Assembly (NCBI RefSeq): GCF_005517195.1
Contig: NZ_CP040244.1
Span: 2,560,001-2,624,000 of the forward strand
Direction: 5' to 3'
Source: Streptomyces vilmorinianum
Lineage (GTDB): Bacteria > Actinomycetota > Actinomycetes > Streptomycetales > Streptomycetaceae
Length of the DNA stretch: 64,000 nucleotides
Below the pieces are notes generated by a model, which did no database searches, was not told the origin of the DNA, and saw only the letters and a list, made by a program, of their open reading frames with translations. Of the stretch, positions 29,403-41,371 are shown one piece after another (within the stretch, counting starts at the first letter, position 1; each line of letters opens with the position of its first letter). Both the position numbers and the translations under genes were made by a program.

Positions 29403-30598
29403 CCCGCCGTACCCGTACCCGCACTCGTACCGGCGCCGTGGCTCTCCTCGCAGCCGCCTTCGCCGTCCTCCCCGCCACCACCACGCCCGCGTACGCCGAC
29501 ACCATCCGCGCCCGCCAGTGGGGCCTCGAAGCCCTGCACACCACCCAGGCCTGGCGCACCACCGAGGGCGAGGGCATCACCGTCGCCGTCCTCGACACCG
29601 GCGTCGACGACGACCACCCCGACCTCGTCGGCTCCGTCCTCCCCGGCAGGGACCTCGTCGGCTTCGGCGCCGAGCGCGGTGAGAGCTCCTGGGCCGTTCA
29701 CGGCACCGCCATGGCCGGCATCATCGCCGGACACGGCCACGGCTTCGGCCGCGAGGACGGAGTCCTCGGCATCGCCCCGGAGGCGAAGATCCTGCCCGTC
29801 CGGGTCATCCTCGAAGGCACCGACAAGTCCCGCGACAAGGCCCGCAAGACCCGCGGCACCGCCCTCGCCGAAGGCATCCGCTGGGCCACCGACCAGGGCG
29901 CCGACGTCATCAACCTCTCCCTCGGCGACGACTCCAAGTCCGCCCACCCCGACGCGGGGGAGGACGCCGCCGTCCAGTACGCCCTCTCCAAGGGCGTCTC
30001 CGTCGTCGCCTCGGCCGGCAACGGCGGCGAGAAGGGCGACCACATCTCGTACCCCGCCGCCTACCCCGGCGTCGTCGCCGTCACCGCCGTCGACCGCTTC
30101 GGCACCCGCGCCTCCTTCTCCACCAGCCGCTGGTACGCCACCGTCAGCGCCCCCGGCGTCGACATCGTCATGGCCAACCCGGACCGCCGCTACTACGAGG
30201 GCTGGGGCACCAGCGCCGCCGCCGCCTTCGTCTCCGGCGCCGTCGCCCTCGTCCGCGCCGCGCACCCCGACCTGACCCCCGCCCAGGTCAAGCAGCTCCT
30301 CATCGACACCGCCCGCAACCGGCCCAAGAACGGCCGCAGCGACGACAAGGGGTACGGCACCGTCGACCCGGCCGCCGCCATCAAGGCAGGCGCCCGGATC
30401 AAGGGAGCCGAACCCAGGACCGCCGCCGCCGGCTACGGCGGCCGCTACTTCGGCGCCGGACCGCGGCCCGCTCCGGACGACAGCAAGCCGATCGGTCTCC
30501 TGGCCCCCGCCGCGGGCGGCCTCGGCGCCGTACTGCTGGCCGCCGCGGTCGTCCTCTGGCGCGGCAGCCGCGCCCCAGGACCGCGCCCACCACGCTGA
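29399..30598 (+). CDS. Mycosin-like S8 serine protease, membrane-anchored
   Basis: A 399-residue subtilisin-family protease of the type VII secretion-associated mycosin (MycP) group. Signal peptide to about residue 32 (TTPAYADTI). Catalytic Asp is in VAVLDTGVDDDHPDL, His in WAVHGTAMAGIIAGHGHG, the oxyanion Asn in VASAGNGG and Ser in WGTSAAAAFVSGAV. Note that the last is GTSAAAA rather than the usual GTSMA/GTSFA. A C-terminal membrane helix (about 365-390, ending LWRGSRA) anchors it. Coupled to the upstream membrane protein. No other ESX component (EccB-E, WXG100 pair) is next to it. Confidence 0.88.
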   Translation: MTRRTRTRTRTGAVALLAAAFAVLPATTTPAYADTIRARQWGLEALHTTQAWRTTEGEGITVAVLDTGVDDDHPDLVGSVLPGRDLVGFGAERGESSWAVHGTAMAGIIAGHGHGFGREDGVLGIAPEAKILPVRVILEGTDKSRDKARKTRGTALAEGIRWATDQGADVINLSLGDDSKSAHPDAGEDAAVQYALSKGVSVVASAGNGGEKGDHISYPAAYPGVVAVTAVDRFGTRASFSTSRWYATVSAPGVDIVMANPDRRYYEGWGTSAAAAFVSGAVALVRAAHPDLTPAQVKQLLIDTARNRPKNGRSDDKGYGTVDPAAAIKAGARIKGAEPRTAAAGYGGRYFGAGPRPAPDDSKPIGLLAPAAGGLGAVLLAAAVVLWRGSRAPGPRPPR

Positions 30599-30733
30599 CC
30601 GCCGCGCGCCGCGCGCTCCACTCCACGAGCCCGATCCCCGCGGTGTCGCTCCCGCTGACGACGGGTGCGACCGGCTGCGGGGAGGCGGCCACCCGCCGGT
30701 AGACGAGCCCGTGGGCGCGGTTAGGCTCGGTGC

Positions 30734-31468
30734 GTGGCGCTCAAGAACATCCCTGACCCCGGTTTCTCCGACGACGACGGCACCGCCGACCCGCGGCTCG
30801 CCGCGGCCCTCGCGGCCTGGGCGGAGGACAGAACCGCGCACGGCCCGGTCCTCGAGGCCCTGCGGGACGCGCGGTTGCTGGTCCCCGTGGTCGCCGTCCT
30901 CGGCGAGGTCGAGGAGGACCCCGAGACCGGGCTGCGCCGCGAGAAGACCAGCGACATGGCCGTGCCCACGCTCACCGCGGGCGACCGGCGCGCCCTGCCG
31001 GCGTTCACCTCGATCGCCTCGCTCGCGCTCTGGGACCCGGCGGCCCGGCCCGTCGCCGTCCCCCTGCACCAGGCGCTGCAGGCCGCCGCGCACGAGAAGG
31101 CGGACACGGTCGTCCTCGACCTGGCCGGCCCGGTGCCGTACCAGCTGACCGGCCCGGCGCTGCTGGCCCTCGCGGAGGGCCGCACCAGCGCGGACCCGCT
31201 GGAGGACCCGGCGGTACGGGAGGCCGTACGGACCGCGGTCGCGGCCGAGCCCGCGGTCCTGCGGGCCCACCTCGGCCCCGGCAGCGCCGACGGCACCCTC
31301 GCGCTCGTCCTGGCGCCTGACGCGGCTCCCGTGGAGGCGGCGCAGCGCGTGGCGACGTCCCTGGCCGCCGACGAAACACTGAGGGCCCGCCTGGTGCGCG
31401 GCCTCGACCTGGCACTCCTGCCGGCCACGGCCACGCCTCCGGGCGAGCCCTTCTACGTGAAGGAGTAG
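30734..31468 (+). CDS. SseB-family protein
   Basis: A 244-residue soluble protein with the SseB N-terminal domain (LRDARLLVPVVAVLGEVEED, VPTLTAGDRRALPAFTSIAS) and an SseB-like C-terminal part. Function is unclear; the family is frequent near translation genes in Streptomyces. The GTG start lacks a ribosome site. TAGGCT ends six bases before it, so the mRNA is probably leaderless. It converges on the DUF1844 gene. Confidence 0.87.
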   Translation: MALKNIPDPGFSDDDGTADPRLAAALAAWAEDRTAHGPVLEALRDARLLVPVVAVLGEVEEDPETGLRREKTSDMAVPTLTAGDRRALPAFTSIASLALWDPAARPVAVPLHQALQAAAHEKADTVVLDLAGPVPYQLTGPALLALAEGRTSADPLEDPAVREAVRTAVAAEPAVLRAHLGPGSADGTLALVLAPDAAPVEAAQRVATSLAADETLRARLVRGLDLALLPATATPPGEPFYVKE

Positions 31469-31475
31469 TCGGGGA

Positions 31476-31509
31476 GGACCCCCGTACCCCCGACGGGGCG
31501 CTGGGGTCC
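31476..31509. terminator. Terminator between SseB and DUF1844 genes
   Basis: GGACCCC (31476-31482) pairs with GGGGTCC (31503-31509); an inner CCCC/GGGG pair strengthens the stem. It lies between convergent genes and reaches into the last codon of the DUF1844 gene. Confidence 0.65.
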
Positions 31510-31868
31510 TAGCCGTACACCGGTCCCGTGTACTTCTCGCCCGGCCCCTGGCCCGGCTCGTCCGGGACGATCGACGCCTCGCGGAAGGCCAGCTGCAGGG
31601 ACTTCAGGCCGTCCCGCAGCGGCGCCGCGTGGAAGGAGCTGATCTCCGTCGCGCCGGCGTCGAGGAGGCCGGCCAGCGCGTGGACCAGCTTGCGCGCCTC
31701 GTCGAGGTCCTTGTGCTTCTCGCCGTCCTCGGTGAGGCCGAGCTTCACCGCGGCGGCGCTCATCAGGTTCACCGCGACGGTCACGATGACCTCGACCGCG
31801 GGGACCTCCGCGATGTCACGGGTCATGTCGTCGAAGTCGGGGGACTCGTTGTGGGGCGTCTCGCTCAT
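31509..31868 (-). CDS. DUF1844-domain protein
   Basis: A 119-residue protein with the DUF1844 core (VPAVEVIVTVAVNLMSAAAV, LGLTEDGEKHKDLDEARKLV, HALAGLL). This family commonly sits next to infC in actinobacteria, as here, but its role is not established. Probably leaderless: TATCGT lies seven bases before the ATG on the minus strand. The open frame extends upstream past 32100 but only through the infC leader. Confidence 0.88.
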   Translation of the reverse strand: MSETPHNESPDFDDMTRDIAEVPAVEVIVTVAVNLMSAAAVKLGLTEDGEKHKDLDEARKLVHALAGLLDAGATEISSFHAAPLRDGLKSLQLAFREASIVPDEPGQGPGEKYTGPVYG

Positions 31869-32247
31869 GCCCCACACGATATGCCGGGACCGCCCACGCC
31901 TCGCGCGCGGTCCTTCGGTTAGCGAAGCCCGCCAGTCGGTGCTAACCTTGTGTAACGACCGGCCGGACACGTGTGTGCCCGGCCCACAAGTGGAGGCTCC
32001 GATCTCCCACCTGGCCGCCCTCGCGGGCGGCGGGTCACCGGTCAGGTGGCGCCCATCGTTCCGTACGGACGATGGAGCCACCCGATGTGCGCCCCGCGGT
32101 TGACCGCGGCGGTGCTCCGGTATTTCCGTGGAGCCCCGCCTGTGTCCCGTCCGGGGCATTTTTCATGTACCGGCGCGGTTGGTCTTACTGAAACAGACAT
32201 ACGTGTCCGTCCGCCAGGCGGTCGCGTGGTGCTACCGAGGAGGATCC
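31869..32247 (+). other. Long structured leader and promoter region of infC
   Basis: This 379-base gap holds no protein gene. A likely -10 region is near GCTAACCTTGTGTAAC (about 31940-31955). Downstream are inverted repeats CCATCGT/ACGATGG (32046-32076 area) and GCTCC/GGAGC (32114-32134), then a hairpin with a T-run (32133-32164) and finally the GAGGAGG ribosome site (32237-32243). The length and the terminator point to control of the infC-rpmI-rplT operon before translation starts. Confidence 0.7.
32133..32164 (+). terminator. Attenuator-like hairpin in the infC leader
   Basis: GCCCCG (32133-32138) pairs with CGGGGC (32152-32157), followed at once by ATTTTTC, an unusually T-rich tail for this genome. 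The upstream GCTCC/GGAGC hairpin shares bases 32133-32134 with its 5' arm, so the two structures compete, as in transcription attenuators. Confidence 0.6.
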
Positions 32248-32904
32248 ATCAGCGCCGAGCCCCGCATCAACGACAGGATTCGCGTTCCCGAGGTGCGACT
32301 TGTCGGTCCCAGCGGCGAGCAGGTCGGGATTGTTCCGCTTGCCAAGGCCCTGGAGCTTGCACAGGAGTACGACCTCGACCTGGTCGAGGTGGCGGCGAAC
32401 GCCCGTCCGCCCGTGTGCAAGCTCATGGACTACGGGAAGTTCAAGTACGAGTCGGCCATGAAGGCCCGTGAGGCGCGCAAGAACCAGGCGCACACGGTCA
32501 TCAAGGAGATGAAGCTCCGGCCGAAGATCGACCCGCACGACTACGACACCAAGAAGGGTCACGTCGTCCGGTTCCTCAAGCAGGGTGACAAGGTCAAGAT
32601 CACGATCATGTTCCGTGGTCGTGAGCAGTCCCGCCCCGAGCTTGGCTTCCGGCTGCTGCAGCGGCTGGCTTCGGACGTCGAGGAGCTTGGCTTCATCGAG
32701 TCCAACCCGAAGCAGGACGGCCGGAACATGATCATGGTTCTCGGCCCGCACAAGAAGAAGACCGAGGCCATGGCCGAGGCGCGCGAGGCCCAGGCCGCGC
32801 GCAAGGCGGAGCGTCAGGGCGTCTCGTCCGACGAGACCGCCGAGGCTCCGGCCGAGGAGGCTTCGGCCCAGGCTCCTGCCGAGGCCGAGAACCCCGAGGC
32901 GTGA
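32248..32904 (+). CDS. infC: Translation initiation factor IF-3, apparent ATC start
   Basis: IF-3 keeps 30S subunits free and checks start-codon pairing. The 218-residue product shows the N-domain ([37 protein letters not shown]) and the C-domain ([33 protein letters not shown]), with a Glu/Ala-rich tail of about 35 residues. The first family residues (ISAEPRIND) follow a strong GAGGAGG with four bases spacing, and the codon there is ATC. No in-frame ATG, GTG or TTG lies within 60 bases upstream apart from codons inside the leader structure. IF-3 genes in many bacteria use rare starts so that IF-3 represses itself. Confidence 0.93.
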   Translation: MSAEPRINDRIRVPEVRLVGPSGEQVGIVPLAKALELAQEYDLDLVEVAANARPPVCKLMDYGKFKYESAMKAREARKNQAHTVIKEMKLRPKIDPHDYDTKKGHVVRFLKQGDKVKITIMFRGREQSRPELGFRLLQRLASDVEELGFIESNPKQDGRNMIMVLGPHKKKTEAMAEAREAQAARKAERQGVSSDETAEAPAEEASAQAPAEAENPEA

Positions 32905-32909
32905 TCCCA

Positions 32910-32932
32910 GGGGCTGCCACCCAGGCAGCCCC
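32910..32932 (+). terminator. Hairpin between infC and rpmI
   Basis: Perfect 9-base arms GGGGCTGCC and GGCAGCCCC with a 5-base loop, 5 bases after infC. There is no T-run. It may be a partial terminator or an mRNA processing or ribosomal-protein binding element within the operon. Confidence 0.6.
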
Positions 32933-33026
32933 GGGCCTCGCCCGGAACCACCAAACGAAACTGACGCTCCCGGATGCCCGGTGCCCGCACCGGGGGGAGC
33001 GCCACTGACGAGGAGAGAACGGCGCC

Positions 33027-33221
33027 ATGCCGAAGAACAAGACGCACTCCGGTGCCAAGAAGCGCTTCAAGGTCACCGGCTCCGGCAAGATCCTGCGGGA
33101 GCGCGCCGGCAAGCGCCACCTGCTCGAGCACAAGTCGTCCAAGCTGACGCGTCGCCTCACCGGCAACGCCGAGATGGCCCCGGGCGACTCGGCCAAGATC
33201 AAGAAGATGCTGGGCATCTGA
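33027..33221 (+). CDS. rpmI: 50S ribosomal protein L35
   Basis: The complete 64-residue L35 ([36 protein letters not shown]) of the large subunit. ATG with GAGGAGAG upstream. Lies between infC and rplT in the usual bacterial operon order. Confidence 0.98.
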   Translation: MPKNKTHSGAKKRFKVTGSGKILRERAGKRHLLEHKSSKLTRRLTGNAEMAPGDSAKIKKMLGI

Positions 33222-33327
33222 TCTGATCCCCGGCCCTCGGCGACGAGGGCTTCCGGCCAAGACCGGGACCCATCCGATTTCCGGGTCGTGTGACGACACC
33301 CACGACCCCGCTACAAGGAGTTAAGAA

Positions 33328-33714
33328 GTGGCACGCGTCAAGCGGGCAGTCAACGCCCACAAGAAGCGCCGGGCGATTCTCGAGCAGGCTTCCGGCTACC
33401 GTGGTCAGCGCTCGCGCCTGTACCGCAAGGCCAAGGAGCAGGTCACCCACTCGCTGGTCTACAACTACAACGACCGCAAGAAGCGCAAGGGCGACTTCCG
33501 TCAGCTGTGGATCCAGCGCATCAACGCCGCTGCCCGCCTGAACGGCATGACGTACAACCGCCTCATCCAGGGTCTGAAGGCCGCCAACATCGAGGTGGAC
33601 CGCAAGATCCTCGCGGAGCTGGCCGTCAACGACGCCAACGCGTTCGCCGCGCTGGTCGAGGTCGCGCAGAAGGCCCTCCCGGCCGACGTCAACGCCCCGA
33701 AGGCCGCTGCCTGA
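33328..33714 (+). CDS. rplT: 50S ribosomal protein L20
   Basis: The 128-residue L20 ([39 protein letters not shown]), an early 23S rRNA assembly protein that also represses its own operon in several bacteria. Start is GTG with AAGGAG upstream. A very strong terminator follows. Confidence 0.98.
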   Translation: MARVKRAVNAHKKRRAILEQASGYRGQRSRLYRKAKEQVTHSLVYNYNDRKKRKGDFRQLWIQRINAAARLNGMTYNRLIQGLKAANIEVDRKILAELAVNDANAFAALVEVAQKALPADVNAPKAAA

Positions 33715-33738
33715 TCTTCCAGGCCGCAGATCTTCTGC

Positions 33739-33774
33739 ACCGGACCCGCAGGCCTTCGGGCCTGCGGGTCCGGT
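33739..33774 (+). terminator. Terminator of the infC-rpmI-rplT operon (16-bp stem, TTCG loop)
   Basis: A perfect 16-base stem, ACCGGACCCGCAGGCC with its complement, closes on a TTCG tetraloop 24 bases after the rplT stop. One of the strongest hairpins in the window. Confidence 0.93.
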
Positions 33775-33833
33775 CGCGTTCGGAGCACGCAGGACCCCAT
33801 CCGCCCGGACCCCCGAAAAGAGCCACCGACCCC

Positions 33834-37198
<3,365 letters not shown>

Positions 37199-37199
<1 letters not shown>

Positions 37200-39742
37200 T
37201 GCGGGTCCCGCTTTCTTGGCTGCGGGAGTACGTCGACCTGCCGGCGACGGAGACCGGACGTGACGTCCAGGCCAAGCTCATCTCGGCAGGACTCGAGGTC
37301 GAGACCGTCGAGCAGCTCGGCGCCGGCCTGACCGGCCCGCTGGTGGTCGGCAAGGTCCTCACCATCGAGGAGCTGACGGAGTTCAAGAAGCCCATCCGCT
37401 TCTGCACCGTCGACGTCGGCCAGGCCGGGGGCACCTCCCAGGCCGAAGGCTCTGGGGGCGGCACCGGCGGCCCCCAGGAGATCATCTGCGGCGCCCGGAA
37501 CTTCGCCGAGGGCGACAAGGTCGTCGTGGCCCTGCCCGGCGCCGTGCTCCCCGGTGACTTCCGGATCGCCGAGCGCAAGACGTACGGCCGGGTCTCCCGC
37601 GGCATGATCTGCTCCGGCGACGAGCTGGGCATGGGCGACGACGGCACGCACGGCATCATCGTGCTGCCGCCGGAGCACGAGGTCGGCATCGACGCCACCA
37701 AGCTCCTGGAGCTGTACGACGAGGTCCTCGACATCGCCGTCACGCCGGACCGCGGCTACTGCCTGTCGATGCGCGGTGTCGCCCGCGAGACCGCCATCGC
37801 GTACGGCCTGCCGCTGCGCGACCCGGCGCTCCTCGACGTGCCCGCGCCGAACTCGTACGGCTACCCGGTCCAGGTCGCCGACCCGATCGGCTGCGACCGC
37901 TTCACCGCGCGCACCGTCGTCGGCCTGGAGCCGGAGGCCCGTACGCCGATCTGGATGCAGCGCCGCCTCCAGAAGGCCGGCATGCGCCCGATCTCGCTCG
38001 CCGTCGACATCACCAACTACGTGATGCTCGAGCTCGGCCAGCCGCTGCACGCCTACGACCGCACCCGGCTCGACGGCCCCATCGGGGTCCGCCGCGCCGC
38101 CGCCGGAGAGACGATCACCACGCTCGACGGCGTCAAGCGCGTCCTCGACTCCGGGGACCTGGTCATCACCGACAACCGCGGGCCGATCGGCATCGCGGGC
38201 GTCATGGGCGGCGCCAACACGGAGATCGCCGACCACGCGGACCTCGCCGGCGCGACCACCGAGGTCGTCATCGAGGCCGCGCACTTCGACGCGATCTCGA
38301 TCGCGCGCACGGCCCGCCGTCACAAGCTGCCCTCCGAGGCGTCCAAGCGCTTCGAGCGCGGCGTCGACCCGCAGGCCGCCGCCGCGGCCGCGCAGCGCAC
38401 GGTCGACCTGCTCGTGCTGCTCGCGGGCGGCACGGCCGAGGCCGGTGTCACCGAGATCGTCGCCCCGACCGCGCCCCGCACGGTCACCATGCCGGCGAAC
38501 CACCCGGACCGCGTCGCGGGCGTCGCCTACGGTCGCGAGACCGTCGTCCGCCGCCTCCAGGAGATCGGCTGCGACGTCTACGGGCAGGACGAGCTCGTCG
38601 TCACCGTCCCGTCCTGGCGCCCCGACCTGTTCGTGCCGAACGACCTGGCCGAAGAGGTCATCCGGCTCGAGGGGTACGAGAACCTGCCCTCGACGCTGCC
38701 CAAGCCGCCGGCCGGGCGTGGCCTCACCGAGCGCCAGCGCACCCACCGCCGGGTCGGCCGCGCGCTGGCCGGCGCCGGGTACGTGGAGGCGCTGAACTAC
38801 CCGTTCATCGGCGAGCACGTCTTCGACCAGCTCGGCCTGGAGGCGGACGACGCCCGCCGCCGCACGGTCACGCTGGTCAACCCGCTCTCCGACGAGGAGC
38901 CCGCGCTCCGTACGACGCTGCTCCCGGGCCTGCTCGGTGCGCTGCGCCGCAACGACGGGCGCGGCAGCCACGACCTGGCGCTCTTCGAGACCGGTCTGGT
39001 CTTCCGGCCGGGCGAGCAGCCGGGCGTCGCCGTGCGGCTGCCCGTCGACCGCCGTCCCACCGACGAGGAGATCGCCGTCGTCAACGCCGCGCTGCCCGCG
39101 CAGCCGCGCCGGGCCGCCGTCGTCCTCGCCGGTGCCCGCGAGCAGGCCGGCTGGTGGGGCAAGGGCCGCCCCTCCGACTGGGCCGACGCGATCCAGGCGG
39201 CGCGCACCGTGGCCGCCGAGGCCGGTGTCGAGCTGATCATCAGCGCCGACCAGCACGCCCCGTGGCACCCGGGCCGCTGCGCCGCCTTCCACGTCGTGGT
39301 GGACGGCGAGCAGGTCCTCGTCGGTCACGGCGGCGAGCTGCACCCGCGCGTCGTGAAGGCGCTCGGCCTGCCCGACCGCACGTGCGCGATGGAGCTGGAC
39401 CTGGACCTGGTGGAGAAGGCGAACGAGGGCCCGCTGAAGGCTCCGAGCATCTCCTCCTTCCCGGTCGCCACACAGGACGTCGCCCTGGTCGTCGACGCCT
39501 CGGTGCCGTCCGAGACGGTCGAGGCCGCGCTGCGCGACGGCGCGGGTGAACTCCTGGAGTCCATCCGGCTGTTCGACGTGTACACCGGCGACCAGCTCGG
39601 CGAGGGCAAGAAGTCCCTGGCGTACGCGCTGAAGTTCCGCGCCACGGACCGCACCCTCACGGTCGACGAGGCCAGCGCCGCGCGCGACGCGGCCGTGTCC
39701 CTCGCGGCCGACCGCACGGGCGCCGTCCTGCGCGGCGCCTGA
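37199..39742 (+). CDS. pheT: Phenylalanyl-tRNA synthetase beta subunit
   Basis: The 847-residue beta subunit with the tRNA-binding OB fold (about residues 40-160), B3/B4 editing region ([31 protein letters not shown]), B5 domain, the catalytic-like core and the C-terminal FDX-ACB anticodon-binding domain ([20 protein letters not shown]). A Gly/Ser-rich insert (about 76-97) inside the OB fold is unusual but in frame. Coupled to pheS by a one-base overlap. Confidence 0.97.
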
Positions 39743-39755
39743 GCAGCACCCTTGC

Positions 39756-39800
39756 GGAGGGGGCCGGCCCGGTGAGCGATCACCGGGGCCGGCCCCCTCC
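39756..39800 (+). terminator. Terminator of the pheST operon
   Basis: A 20-base-pair stem with one bulged G and a GCGA loop; the outer arms are GGAGGGGGCCGGCC and GGCCGGCCCCCTCC. It begins 13 bases after pheT. The remaining 243 bases to the next gene show no supported feature apart from a possible promoter. Confidence 0.92.
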
Positions 39801-40043
39801 GGCGTTTCCGCTCGTCCGCACGCGGCGAGCGCATGCCGCAAGGGAGTTCGGATCTCCCGTGTCCGTGCGGGTGGCGGACGGGTGGCGTGGCGCGGCGCGC
39901 CGGGGGCGCTCACTCCTTCGGGTGAGATGTCCGGTGGGTGTTCCGCCGCGCCGGGTGCGGTCGGCAGAATCGACGCGGCCACAGGGGCGGGCCTGTGTGC
40001 CGCAGGGCCTTCGGGCGCTGTCGGGCCTCAGGAAGGGCCGTGC

Positions 40044-41117
40044 ATGATCCGTACCAGGTCGTTGCTCTCCGATGGCTCCCGGCTGCGCCGGCTGGGCCCG
40101 CTCACCCTTCCCACCCTCTGGGGCGCTGTCGCCGTCACCTGGAAGCTCGGCTGTCCGCTGGCCCAGCAGCCCGGTCTGCCCATGCGCATCGCGACCAGCG
40201 TGGTCTTCTTCACCGTCGGCACGGGGCTGATCCTCGGGATCCGCCGCGGCCTCTCGCGCGAGCTGAAGCGGATGCGGGCCATCGCGCACGCCACCCAGCG
40301 GGTGCTGCTGCGCCCGCCGTCGCCCCGGCTCGACGGGCTGTCCGTCGCGGCCGGTCAGCTCTCCGCCTCCCGGGGCGCGGCCGTCGGCGGGGACCTGTAC
40401 GAGGCGGTGGCCACGCCCTACGGCGTGCGGGTCGTCATAGGCGACGTCCGGGGCCACGGTCTGGCGGCCCTCGGCGCGGTCGTCGCCGTGCTCGGCAGCT
40501 TTCGCGAGGCCGCCCACGACGAGCCCGAACTCGGCGGTGTGCTCCGCCGTCTCGACCGGGCGCTCGGGAGGCATCTGCGGGACCGGGCCCGTGACGAGCA
40601 CCCGGCCTGCGCCGGGCGCGAGCCCGAGCACCCCGCGGCCGAGGAGTTCGTCACCGTGCTGCTCCTGGAGATCCGCCCGGACGGGACGGTGTACGCGCTC
40701 AACTGCGGGCACCCGGGCCCGTACCGGATCGGCCACCGGGTGGAGGCCGTCCCCGTCGGCGACCCGCTCCCGCCGCTCGGCGCCTTCCCGCTCCCGGCCG
40801 ACCTCATCCCGTACCGCTGCACCCGGCTCCTGCCGGGCGAGGCGCTCTTCCTGCACACCGACGGGGCGGCGGAGGCCCGCGACGGGGCCGGCCGCTTCTT
40901 CGCCCTGGAAGCGGTCCTGGCGGAGGCCGTCCGTGACGCGCCCGTCTCCCCGGCCGCGCTGGTGCGCCGCGTGCACGGTGCCCTGCTGCGGCACACCCGG
41001 GGCCGACTCGCCGACGACGTGGCCCTGTTGGTCGTCCGCAACGACCGGATGCGGGTTCCGGCGCAGCCCGCCGAACCCGGGCTGCGCCGTACCCGACCTG
41101 CGCCCTCCCCTCACTAG
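40044..41117 (+). CDS. Membrane PP2C-type (SpoIIE-like) serine phosphatase
   Basis: A 357-residue phosphatase. Two membrane helices lie at about residues 20-65; the PPM/SpoIIE domain follows, with metal-binding Asp residues in VGGDLYEAV and GDVRGHG, then LNCGHPGPY, FLHTDGAAEARDGAG and DDVALLVV. Such enzymes usually dephosphorylate anti-sigma-factor antagonists in Streptomyces; there is no PAS, GAF or kinase domain here. ATG 40044 has AGGAAGGG upstream; the open frame extends upstream without a ribosome site. Confidence 0.9.
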   Translation: MIRTRSLLSDGSRLRRLGPLTLPTLWGAVAVTWKLGCPLAQQPGLPMRIATSVVFFTVGTGLILGIRRGLSRELKRMRAIAHATQRVLLRPPSPRLDGLSVAAGQLSASRGAAVGGDLYEAVATPYGVRVVIGDVRGHGLAALGAVVAVLGSFREAAHDEPELGGVLRRLDRALGRHLRDRARDEHPACAGREPEHPAAEEFVTVLLLEIRPDGTVYALNCGHPGPYRIGHRVEAVPVGDPLPPLGAFPLPADLIPYRCTRLLPGEALFLHTDGAAEARDGAGRFFALEAVLAEAVRDAPVSPAALVRRVHGALLRHTRGRLADDVALLVVRNDRMRVPAQPAEPGLRRTRPAPSPH

Positions 41118-41371
41118 GGAGCCATGACGGCCGGCGCCGCCCGTCCCGCCTGGGAGTGTCGGGCAGGTCGACGGGACGGGCGGCGCGGAGCGGGCCGCCG
41201 CACTGTACGAGGGGGAGCCGGCGGCCCGGTCGCCTTGCGGCGAGGCGCTCAGTCAACCGGCCCGGACGGAACGGCGGCAGAGTGCACGGACAGGAAAAAC
41301 GGGCACTTCATTCACACCCCGTGCGAAACCGCCCTCCACTAGGCTGGGCGGACCGAGTCACCGGAGGGGCC

